From Gp7-AA10 sp035516895 (GTDB lineage Bacteria > Acidobacteriota > Thermoanaerobaculia > Gp7-AA8): DNA of 5,844 nucleotides. The notes beneath the pieces are model-generated. The model was given only the letters and a program-made list of their open reading frames with translations, was not told where the DNA came from and did no database searches. The stretch spans positions 1-5,844 of the forward strand of contig DATIZY010000045.1 of the NCBI GenBank assembly GCA_035516895.1, read 5' to 3'. A program made the translations under genes and the position numbers. Positions 1 through 5,471 of this stretch are shown here, in pieces; the stretch's first letter is position 1, and every line of letters begins with the position of its first letter.

Positions 1-30
1 AATGCAGAGAACGCCTGTCACCTCGTCGTA

Positions 31-121
31 GTTCATCCTTCGTCATTCATCTTTCGTCATTCATCTTTCGGCATTCATCCTTCATCCTTCATCCTTCTGC
101 CTTCATCCTTTCCGCCTTCCG
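31..121. repeat. Degenerate heptamer array A upstream of the glycosyltransferase gene
   Basis: About thirteen consecutive 7-bp units can be read in one register, with variants such as CATTCAT, CTTTCGT and CCTTCAT. The last two units, toward base 121, decay to CTTTCCG and CCTTCCG. The + strand is almost purely pyrimidine with A or G at fixed positions. No start codon and Shine-Dalgarno combination or other gene signal is visible in bases 1-187. Function is unknown. The nearest known analogue is the short heptanucleotide repeats of cyanobacteria, themselves of unclear role. Confidence 0.85.
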
Positions 122-147
122 CCCCCAAAACGCTCTCGGCAATTCGG

Positions 148-163
148 GTGCCACCGGTGGCAC
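148..163. repeat. Perfect 16-bp palindrome
   Basis: GTGCCACC is followed directly by its reverse complement GGTGGCAC, with no spacer. The symmetry breaks at both outer flanks (G147 against A164). It ends 24 bp before the glycosyltransferase start codon. This size and position would suit an operator for a dimeric regulator, but no regulator gene is nearby and no T-run follows that would make it a terminator. It could equally be a dispersed repeat element. Confidence 0.6.
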
Positions 164-187
164 ACGGCTCGCTTTGTAGCAATAACC

Positions 188-1159
188 ATGAGACACAGAT
201 CTTCAGCCGAGCGTCGCGGCAGTTACGTCGTGCTGCTGGACGGCCCGTCCCGCTCGATGGATGAGCTGCGCGAGCTCGCTGCTTACCTCACGGAACTCGC
301 TCTTTCTGATTTCGAAGTCGTCATCGTCGACTCTTCCGAAAGCTTCGATCGCAATCGTCAGGTCCTGCGCTGGGTCGGCAGACACCTCTGCGCCCGCCCG
401 CAGCACCTCGGTGTCTTCGGTAAGGTGGACGCGATTCGCGCGGCGATGGACGTCGCCGCGTGCGACAAGATCATCGTTGCCGATTCGAGCGTTCGCTACT
501 GCAGCGACTCGCTCGACCAGGTGGCCCTGCTGCTCGAGCTGCACGAAGTCGTCGAACCGCAGGATTACTTCGACCCTCTGCCGTGGTGGGGCGTCATCGA
601 AGCGGGACGCGTTCTCGTGCATCGCTCGATCGCCTCGGCCCCCGATCACGGCGCGACGTTCGGTTTTCAGAAGCGCGCGGTCCGCGGATTCCGATCGCTT
701 GACTACTCGAGCGATCGCTGCGTCCGGCGGCTCGCGTCGCAAGGCGCGGACGTGTTCTCCGCGATGCGCGTCTTCGTGCGGCGGATTCCGCCCGCGTTCT
801 CGCAGTGGCTGCGCAGCCTGCCGAAGCAGGCGGAAGAAGAGTTCGCGATCCCGGTGAAGGCCGCGCTGTTCTTCATGCTCCTGCCCGTCGCGATCGCGCT
901 CCTGCTCACCGGCGGTACTGTCCTGGCCGCGGCGTACGGCGGACTCATCGCCTTTCTGGCGATCGCGCTCGCGATCCGCGGACGCGCCGGCGCATCTGCG
1001 TTTTTCCCGCGGCGTGCGTGCCTCTTCGCGCCGCTCTGGATTCTGCAGCGCTCGCTGAGCATCTACTGGGCGCTGCTGTGGCGCGCCGGCGGCGGCGAGC
1101 CTCGCCACGTTCTCGCGCCCATGCGCGCACAGAACGAGCAGGTCGCTACGGGGAAGTAG
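188..1159 (+). CDS. Glycosyltransferase family 2-like membrane protein
   Basis: A 323-residue protein with a GT-A-like N-terminal half and a membrane-anchored C-terminus. Residues 12-50 form the first beta-strand and helix region (YVVLLDG, then FEVVIVDSS). Residues 79-104 match the family-2 pattern of GK..AI..A...A..D.I.V.D, ending in VADSS. Residues 122-148 (PQDYFDPLPWWGVIE, then R.LVHRSI) and TFGFQKRA at 157 resemble the acceptor side of such enzymes. Two hydrophobic helices lie at about 222-241 and 245-263. The usual DxD is reduced to DSS, and neither the QxxRW motif nor a clear ED catalytic pair is visible, so substrate and activity are uncertain. It probably acts at the inner membrane on a cell-surface glycan. 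No Shine-Dalgarno precedes the ATG. The 3' end overlaps the convergent propeller gene by 14 bp. Confidence 0.75.
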   Translation: MRHRSSAERRGSYVVLLDGPSRSMDELRELAAYLTELALSDFEVVIVDSSESFDRNRQVLRWVGRHLCARPQHLGVFGKVDAIRAAMDVAACDKIIVADSSVRYCSDSLDQVALLLELHEVVEPQDYFDPLPWWGVIEAGRVLVHRSIASAPDHGATFGFQKRAVRGFRSLDYSSDRCVRRLASQGADVFSAMRVFVRRIPPAFSQWLRSLPKQAEEEFAIPVKAALFFMLLPVAIALLLTGGTVLAAAYGGLIAFLAIALAIRGRAGASAFFPRRACLFAPLWILQRSLSIYWALLWRAGGGEPRHVLAPMRAQNEQVATGK

Positions 1160-2633
1160 GCAGCGAGTACGCGGTCAGGGTTTGAGAGTTGTCCGAGAGG
1201 TAGACCGTGTCATTGACGACGATCGGGCTCGACCAGTGGATGTCGCCGATCGTCGTGTCCTGCCACAGCGTCGCGCCCGTCGTCGCACGCAGCGCCGTCA
1301 GCTGCTGCGGCGCTGCGAGATAGATGACTCCGTTGACGATCACCGGCGTCGTCCCGGCGACATCGAGTCGCGACCACACTTGCGTGAGCATCGGTTTGCC
1401 GGAAGCATCGGCGATCAGTTGATAGGCAGTGATTCCATGGTTGTTCGCAACGAACACCCATGTTTTGTGCGCCGGGTCGAGCCATGGCGTCGGCTGCGTG
1501 AGCACCGTGTGGCCCTGTGGCAGATCGAGAATCTGAAGCTCGCCGCCGAGGTGACGTGGGCCGCCCTGGCCGCTGAGGTCGGAAAGGTTCAGCAGGCGCA
1601 GACGCCCGTCCTTTCCGCTTTGCACGCCGAGCGACGGCCAGCCCGCGTTCGTACCGGGAAGGACTTCGATCGTCGTCGATGAGAGATCGAGGTCTTCATC
1701 GGTGAGCGACTGAAAATCGACCGGCGTGTAAGCGTCGACCGGAGTTCCGCCGTCGGTCGTCCCGTCGGGTCGAATCGCGACGACGCTCGTTCCCCAATCG
1801 AATCCGCCCGTGTTGGCGTCGAACGGACCGTTGCCGGTCGTGACGAACACGCGGTTCGTTCCGGGATCGTAGGCGACGCCGGAGCGCGCCCAGATTCCGG
1901 CCTGCCTCGATGGACAATCACTGTCGTCGCCGTGATCGGTGAAGTGCATGTCGCGATCGCTGCAGAGCGCGTTGAAGACGTGCTGCACGCCGCTGTCGAT
2001 ATCGATCACGGTGACGTGGCCCTGGTAATCGCCGTCATCGCCCGGAATGGGATACGCGGACGCTGTCATGTACAGATAGGTGTGGCCGTTGTTCGCGGTC
2101 GCGATGCTGATCGCCGATGACCCTTTCTCCACGGCGCCCTTCAGCGTGGCGAGCTCCGGCCATCCGCCGCCCGTGAGCTCGTCGCCGGTGTGAACGTTGT
2201 AGCGGTGAACGTAGCCATCGAGTCCGTACGCGAAGACGAACCTGTGCCCCGGATCGACCGCCGGCGAGGACGTCGTCCATCGCGTGCCTTCGGGCGGCGT
2301 GGTCATCCAGGCGCGAAAGCCGTTCGCTGCGTCGAACGCGATGACCCGTCCGTTGATCGTGCTGACGATCAGCAGGTCGCGCCGCCCCGTGCGCGTTTGC
2401 ACGCCGCCGAGGTACACAGGCGAGCCGTCCGCCGTTTCCGGCAACACGACGCGCCAGAGCTGTTTGAGGTGCGAGACGTTTTGCGCCGTGATGACGCTGC
2501 GGGGGTGCCGTGTTCCGTCGAACGACAGCCACTCGGCGCCGGACGTTTTTTGCGGGAAGGGATCGCGTCCGAACGGAACGGCACCGGTGAGAACGATTGC
2601 GGCAGCGGCGACCAGCGACAGCCGGCGGAACAT
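1146..2633 (-). CDS. Exported PQQ-binding-like beta-propeller repeat protein
   Basis: A 495-residue protein. Residues 1-20 look like a Sec signal peptide: FRR, then a hydrophobic stretch of Ala, Val, Leu and Ile. There is no lipobox cysteine, so it is probably periplasmic or secreted. Mature repeats follow the PQQ/quinoprotein blade pattern of strand, Asp/Asn-Gly turn, then a strand ending in A.D...G: about 86-110 (INGRVIAFDAANG), 132-152, 205-220, 261-290 (VFVTTGNG, then GTSVVAI), 340-357 (KDGRLRLLNL), 391-412, 435-457 (GVIYLA, then ALRATTGATLW) and 475-492. That makes roughly eight blades. Cys224 and Cys240 could form a disulfide. The catalytic residues of PQQ alcohol dehydrogenases were not recognised, so a scaffold or binding role is as likely as an oxidoreductase. 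It is the last gene of a probable three-gene minus-strand operon, 70 bp after the transpeptidase. No good ribosome site is visible. Confidence 0.85.
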   Translation of the reverse strand: MFRRLSLVAAAAIVLTGAVPFGRDPFPQKTSGAEWLSFDGTRHPRSVITAQNVSHLKQLWRVVLPETADGSPVYLGGVQTRTGRRDLLIVSTINGRVIAFDAANGFRAWMTTPPEGTRWTTSSPAVDPGHRFVFAYGLDGYVHRYNVHTGDELTGGGWPELATLKGAVEKGSSAISIATANNGHTYLYMTASAYPIPGDDGDYQGHVTVIDIDSGVQHVFNALCSDRDMHFTDHGDDSDCPSRQAGIWARSGVAYDPGTNRVFVTTGNGPFDANTGGFDWGTSVVAIRPDGTTDGGTPVDAYTPVDFQSLTDEDLDLSSTTIEVLPGTNAGWPSLGVQSGKDGRLRLLNLSDLSGQGGPRHLGGELQILDLPQGHTVLTQPTPWLDPAHKTWVFVANNHGITAYQLIADASGKPMLTQVWSRLDVAGTTPVIVNGVIYLAAPQQLTALRATTGATLWQDTTIGDIHWSSPIVVNDTVYLSDNSQTLTAYSLPTSP

Positions 2634-2703
2634 CAGCGAAGGTACGAACTGCCGTGGCGTTGCGTGTACATCCGATCGCGATTTGTTGCGTTTCGTTCAC
2701 AGC

Positions 2704-3234
2704 TCACTTGCCGATGACGAAGAGGACGCCGTTCGGCAGATTGACGTCGGTCGGCTTGTCGCTCGACTGCACGTTGTCGTACCAAGAGTCGTCGTGATGG
2801 ATGCCGGTCTGCTCCATCAGATATCTCGCGAGCTCGACCGCATCGCTCTCGTTCATCCGGATGCAGCCGTGCGACGCCGCTTCGCCGATCGAGTCGGGAT
2901 CGTTCGTGCCATGGATGTAATAGTCGGGCTCTTGAAAAAAGAGCTTCACCGCCCGCATCGGATTGTTCGGATCGCCCGGCTGCGCGGGTTGTGCGCCTTT
3001 GGCCCATTTCGCATTGGGAGGTACCCAGGCGGGGTTCCACACCAGATGGCGCACGACGAAGCGTCCGGCCGGCGTCGGATGCGCTTGTGTCCCGACGGCA
3101 ATGTCGTATTTGCGGACCTCGTACGGGCCGACACGCACGACGAGAATCTTCTTTTGCGTCGAAGCCGCCATCGTCAGCGAGCCGGTGTAAACCGAAGATT
3201 TTGTTGCGAATAGGAGTGCGAGAAGCAGGGTCAT
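2704..3234 (-). CDS. L,D-transpeptidase, YkuD family
   Basis: A 176-residue enzyme expected to act on peptidoglycan outside the cytoplasmic membrane. It would form 3-3 cross-links, or attach a protein, by acyl transfer through a cysteine. The YkuD domain spans about residues 29-175. It contains TPAGRFVV at 54-61 and the signature HGT at 108-110, followed after a short linker by SHGCIRM at 121-127, giving catalytic Cys124 with His122 and Arg126. The N-terminus (MTLLLALLFA) is a short hydrophobic export segment with no basic residue before it. A stop codon lies nine codons upstream with no intervening start, so this ATG is the first available. No LysM or other wall-binding domain is present, which makes it a minimal form of the family. 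It starts 24 bp after the STAS gene, with a purine-rich AGAAGAAG stretch as a weak ribosome site. Confidence 0.93.
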   Translation of the reverse strand: MTLLLALLFATKSSVYTGSLTMAASTQKKILVVRVGPYEVRKYDIAVGTQAHPTPAGRFVVRHLVWNPAWVPPNAKWAKGAQPAQPGDPNNPMRAVKLFFQEPDYYIHGTNDPDSIGEAASHGCIRMNESDAVELARYLMEQTGIHHDDSWYDNVQSSDKPTDVNLPNGVLFVIGK

Positions 3235-3258
3235 TCCGCTTCTTCTGCAGAATCGGTG

Positions 3259-3642
3259 CTAATCCTTCGCGAAGCCTTTGAGCGCCTCGGTTTCGCTTTC
3301 GTACACCGCGAACATCGGCAGCAGATTCGTGAGGCGCAGCGTGTTGCGCACGCGGTCCTGCGGCTTGAGAAGACGCAGCGATGCGCCGAAGCGCTTCGAC
3401 GTTTTCAGGCTCTGCACGAGCTCGCCGAGGCCGTTGCTGTCGATGTAGTCCATGTCGGAGAGGTTCAGCAGGATTTTTTTGTTGCCTTCCGTGAGCAGCT
3501 GCTCGACGAGCGTCGGCAGCAGCTCGTCGCCGACTCCGATCGCGAGCCTTCCCTGAAAGTCGACGATGACCACGTCGCCTTTCTTGCGCGTCTCGATGTT
3601 CACGGGCGGATCATATAACGGCACGTCGCGGGGCTCAGACAT
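3259..3642 (-). CDS. STAS domain protein, anti-sigma factor antagonist type
   Basis: A 127-residue single-domain protein of the SpoIIAA/RsbV type, normally a cytoplasmic partner of a serine-kinase anti-sigma factor. The STAS fold spans about residues 15-124. Residues 24-33 (VVIVDFQGRL) form the first strand, followed by ILLNLSDMDYIDSNGLGELV at 57-76. Ser69 in DSNGLG is the position phosphorylated in the family. The open frame continues upstream to an ATG at 3750, but those 36 residues are translated heptamer repeat (DARRLSP three times), so I start at the ATG at 3642, just outside the array. A GTG at 3603 is a further alternative, starting almost at the domain. No start has a Shine-Dalgarno site. 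No kinase or phosphatase partner is in the window, so the target pathway is unknown. It probably leads the operon with the transpeptidase and propeller genes. Confidence 0.9.
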   Translation of the reverse strand: MSEPRDVPLYDPPVNIETRKKGDVVIVDFQGRLAIGVGDELLPTLVEQLLTEGNKKILLNLSDMDYIDSNGLGELVQSLKTSKRFGASLRLLKPQDRVRNTLRLTNLLPMFAVYESETEALKGFAKD

Positions 3643-3644
3643 CG

Positions 3645-3721
3645 CGCGACAGGGGACAGGCGACAGGCGTCGGGCGTCGGGCGACAGGCGTCGGGCGTCG
3701 GGTGACAGGCGTCGGGCGTCG
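3645..3721. repeat. Heptamer array B, upstream of the STAS gene
   Basis: Eleven consecutive 7-bp units stand in unbroken register on the + strand, with consensus GGCGWCR. The pattern GGCGTCG, GGCGTCG, GGCGACA (or GGTGACA) gives a 21-bp higher-order unit repeated about three times. Toward the STAS start the units become GGCGACA, GGGGACA and CGCGACA, stopping 2 bp before the ATG at 3642. Because 21 is a multiple of three, the array leaves the STAS reading frame open across it. Confidence 0.9.
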
Positions 3722-3750
3722 GTAGGCATTCGGGTATCTTTGATGTGCAC

Positions 3751-3858
3751 CTAACGCCTAACGCCAATGCCCAACGCCAATGCCCAATGCCCAACGCCTA
3801 ACCCGAGACCGGACGGCCGAGACCCGACGCCTGACGCCCGACGCCTGACGCCCGACGC
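3751..3858. repeat. Heptamer array C, upstream of rsmE
   Basis: The first block (3751-3804) has units CTAACGC, CCAATGC and CCAACGC, with two units one base short. An irregular stretch of about 19 bp follows (3805-3823). The second block (3824-3858) alternates CCGACGC and CTGACGC through five units. The array ends six bases before the rsmE ATG, leaving no room for a Shine-Dalgarno site. It is inverted relative to array B, so each gene sees C-rich units reading toward its own start. Only about 29 bp (3722-3750) between the two arrays are not repetitive, and no convincing promoter was recognised there. Confidence 0.88.
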
Positions 3859-3864
3859 CTGAAA

Positions 3865-4542
3865 ATGAATCTGCTTCTGCTCTTTCCCGAAGACTTCATC
3901 GGCGTGACGCGCGCGCGCGTCGACGGGCGCCGTCTCGATGAGATCCGGCGCATCGGCAGCGACACGCTTCGTGCCGGAGTCGTCGGCGGGCAACTGGGAA
4001 CCGCGCGCATCGTCGCGGCGGGCGAGGTCGAAGTCGTGCTCGACAGCGATCCGCCGCCGCCGCTTCCGCTCACTCTCGTCCTCGCGCTTCCGCGGCCCAA
4101 AGTTCTCGGCCGCGTCATCGCCGGCGCGACTTCGATGGGCATCAAAAGGATTTTTCTGATCAACGCATGGCGCGTGGAAAAGAGCTACTGGAAATCTCCC
4201 AAGCTCGCCACCCTGCGCGACCACGCGATCCTCGGACTCGAGCAGGCGCGCGACACGATCATGCCTCGCATCGAAACGCGGCGATTCTTCCTGCCGTTCC
4301 TGGAGGACGAGCTGCCGTCGATCGCGGCGGGCACTCTGCCGCTCGTGGCGCATCCCGGAGCGGGCGAGCCGTGCCCGCGCGACGCGAACCGGCCTGTGAC
4401 ACTCGCGATCGGACCGGAGGGCGGTTTCATCGCCGAGGAGATTGCGTCGTACGAGAGGGCCGGGTTTCGACCGGTGTCGTTCGGCCGGCGAATTCTGCGC
4501 GTCGAGACTGCTGTCCCGGCGCTGGTCGGACGTTTGTTCTAG
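3865..4542 (+). CDS. rsmE: 16S rRNA (uracil1498-N3)-methyltransferase RsmE
   Basis: A 225-residue protein of the SPOUT superfamily that methylates N3 of U1498 in 16S rRNA, using S-adenosylmethionine, in the cytoplasm. Residues 1-65 are a short PUA-like RNA-binding part. Residues 70-110 carry the family's LALPRPKVLGRVIAGATSMG and INAWRVEKSYW. GLEQARDTIMP lies at 124-134. The trefoil-knot cofactor site is IGPEGGF at 182-188 and RILRVETAVPAL at 209-220, both diagnostic. Length is slightly under the usual 230-250, the deficit being in the N-terminal domain. The ATG follows a heptamer repeat with only AAA between and no ribosome site, but MNLLLLFPEDF is a plausible N-terminus and no better start is nearby. 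The stop overlaps the convergent sigma-factor stop in the palindrome CTAG. Confidence 0.95.
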   Translation: MNLLLLFPEDFIGVTRARVDGRRLDEIRRIGSDTLRAGVVGGQLGTARIVAAGEVEVVLDSDPPPPLPLTLVLALPRPKVLGRVIAGATSMGIKRIFLINAWRVEKSYWKSPKLATLRDHAILGLEQARDTIMPRIETRRFFLPFLEDELPSIAAGTLPLVAHPGAGEPCPRDANRPVTLAIGPEGGFIAEEIASYERAGFRPVSFGRRILRVETAVPALVGRLF

Positions 4543-5396
4543 ACGACGCCCAATCCGAGTTGCCGCACGCGCTCCGGGTCGCCGATGGCGTCGATCGCGA
4601 CGATTCTCCCTTCGTCGATCGTGAACCGCAGAAGCATCAGCAATCGCCCACGAGGGGCGACGATGACGCCGAGCTCGCCGCCGATCAACGCCGGCTGAGC
4701 CGCGCGCGCGCCGCCCCTGATTGCGCGCTCGGCAACCGGCGCCGCTCCGCGAATCTCCGCCGGCGCACCGCGCATCGCTGCCGCATCGCCTCGAAGGACG
4801 ACGTTCGGATCGAGAATCGCGAGCAGCGCGCGGAGGTCACCGCCTCGCGCGGCGGCGAGAAATGCGTCGACGACCTCCCGCTGCCGTCCGAGATCGCCGT
4901 TCGATCGCGGAGGTTGTCCCTGCACGCGCCGGCGCGCGCGGCTCGCGAGCTGTCGCGCCGCTTCCGGCGATCGATCGACGATCGGCGCGATCTCTTCGAA
5001 CGGCATCGCAAAGATGTCGTGGAGCACGAACGCCAGGCGTTCCGCCGGCGCGAGCGTGTCGAGGACGACGAGCAGCGCCAGCCCCACGGCATTCGCCACC
5101 ACGAGCTCCTCTTCGGGATTCCCTGCGGCGGGGCGGTCGTGAGAGCGCGGATCGAATGCCTCTTCGCGGCGAGACGCGCGCGAGCGCAGCATGTCGAGGC
5201 AGACCCGGGCAACGATCGTCGTCAGCCAGCCGGTGAGGTTCTCGACGCCGCTCGCATCCGACCGATCGAGCTTCAGCCAGGTTTGCTGCAGTGCGTCGTC
5301 CGCTTCGCCGAGCGAGCCGAGCATTCGGAAGGCCACCTCTCGCAAGTGCGGGCGGTTGGCCTCGAACTGTTGTGTCAGCCATTCGTGCGCATTCAT
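4539..5396 (-). CDS. ECF sigma factor with fused SnoaL-like C-terminal domain (ECF41/SigJ type)
   Basis: A 285-residue sigma factor. Sigma region 2 spans about residues 9-75 (RPHLREVAFRMLGSLGEADD, then GWLTTIVARVCLDMLRSR). Region 4 spans about 108-158 (LAPAERLAFVLHDIF, then EEIAPIVDRSPEAARQLASR). A SnoaL/NTF2-like domain follows from about 172 to 283 (REVVDAFLAAARGGDL, then FTIDEGRIVAIDAIGDPERV). Such proteins lack a separate anti-sigma factor, and the fused domain controls activity. I chose the ATG at 5396 because GGAA sits six bases before it and MNAHEWL is a typical family N-terminus. An ATG at 5408 adds four residues but has no ribosome site. The DGGGK motif I associate with classic ECF41 proteins appears here as DAAAM (204-208). 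The divergent CMD gene is the usual partner, and promoter matches in the gap suggest self-regulation. Confidence 0.93.
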   Translation of the reverse strand: MNAHEWLTQQFEANRPHLREVAFRMLGSLGEADDALQQTWLKLDRSDASGVENLTGWLTTIVARVCLDMLRSRASRREEAFDPRSHDRPAAGNPEEELVVANAVGLALLVVLDTLAPAERLAFVLHDIFAMPFEEIAPIVDRSPEAARQLASRARRRVQGQPPRSNGDLGRQREVVDAFLAAARGGDLRALLAILDPNVVLRGDAAAMRGAPAEIRGAAPVAERAIRGGARAAQPALIGGELGVIVAPRGRLLMLLRFTIDEGRIVAIDAIGDPERVRQLGLGVV

Positions 5397-5422
5397 GTCA
5401 CGTTCCATCGCTGCGATCCGTC
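5396..5422 (+). promoter_or_regulatory. ECF41-like promoter toward the CMD gene
   Basis: TGTCACG (5396-5402), exactly 16 bp, then CGTC (5419-5422). This matches the ECF41 target promoter form TGTCACA-N16-CGTC, as I recall it from published work, with one mismatch in the last base of the -35 element. The predicted start, near 5428-5430, leaves a leader of about 43 bases carrying a strong ribosome site. The -35 element overlaps the first base of the sigma-factor start codon. Confidence 0.75.
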
Positions 5423-5430
5423 ATTCCATT

Positions 5431-5457
5431 GACGAACGACATGCAGCACATGTGACA
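5431..5457 (-). promoter_or_regulatory. ECF41-like promoter toward the sigma-factor gene
   Basis: On the minus strand TGTCACA (5457-5451), exactly 16 bp, then CGTC (5434-5431): a perfect match to TGTCACA-N16-CGTC. The predicted start is near 5423-5425, about 28 bases before the sigma-factor ATG at 5396. This points to positive autoregulation of the sigma gene. Confidence 0.8.
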
Positions 5458-5466
5458 AGGAGGAGG
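5457..5466 (+). promoter_or_regulatory. Strong ribosome binding site of the CMD gene
   Basis: AAGGAGGAGG contains two overlapping AGGAGG cores ending 8 and 5 bases before the ATG at 5472, which fixes that start. It is the only strong Shine-Dalgarno sequence in the window; the other genes have weak or none. Confidence 0.85.
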
Positions 5467-5471
5467 AAACG

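Noticed and set aside
16..44. Additional ECF41-like promoter (TGTCACC followed by CGTC)
   Set aside because: The spacer to the CGTC at 41-44 is 18 bp rather than 16, and the site lies in the heptamer array.
203..1108. Long minus-strand open frame (301 codons) opposite the glycosyltransferase gene
   Set aside because: Composition is dominated by Arg, Glu and Ala with no recognisable domain, as expected for the antisense of a GC-rich gene; the plus-strand product has family motifs and membrane helices.
2284..3213. Plus-strand open frame of 309 codons
   Set aside because: Antisense to the L,D-transpeptidase, whose catalytic SHGC motif is unambiguous on the minus strand, and to the start of the propeller gene.
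3645..3858. CRISPR-like array
   Set aside because: Units are 7 bp and contiguous, without unique spacers of constant length.
4375..4401. Minus-strand TGTCACA inside rsmE as an ECF41-like promoter
   Set aside because: The bases 16 bp downstream read GCGG, not CGTC.
4167..5432. Plus-strand open frame of 421 codons across rsmE and the sigma-factor gene
   Set aside because: It is out of frame with rsmE and antisense to a clear ECF sigma factor; its product is Arg-rich low complexity without motifs.
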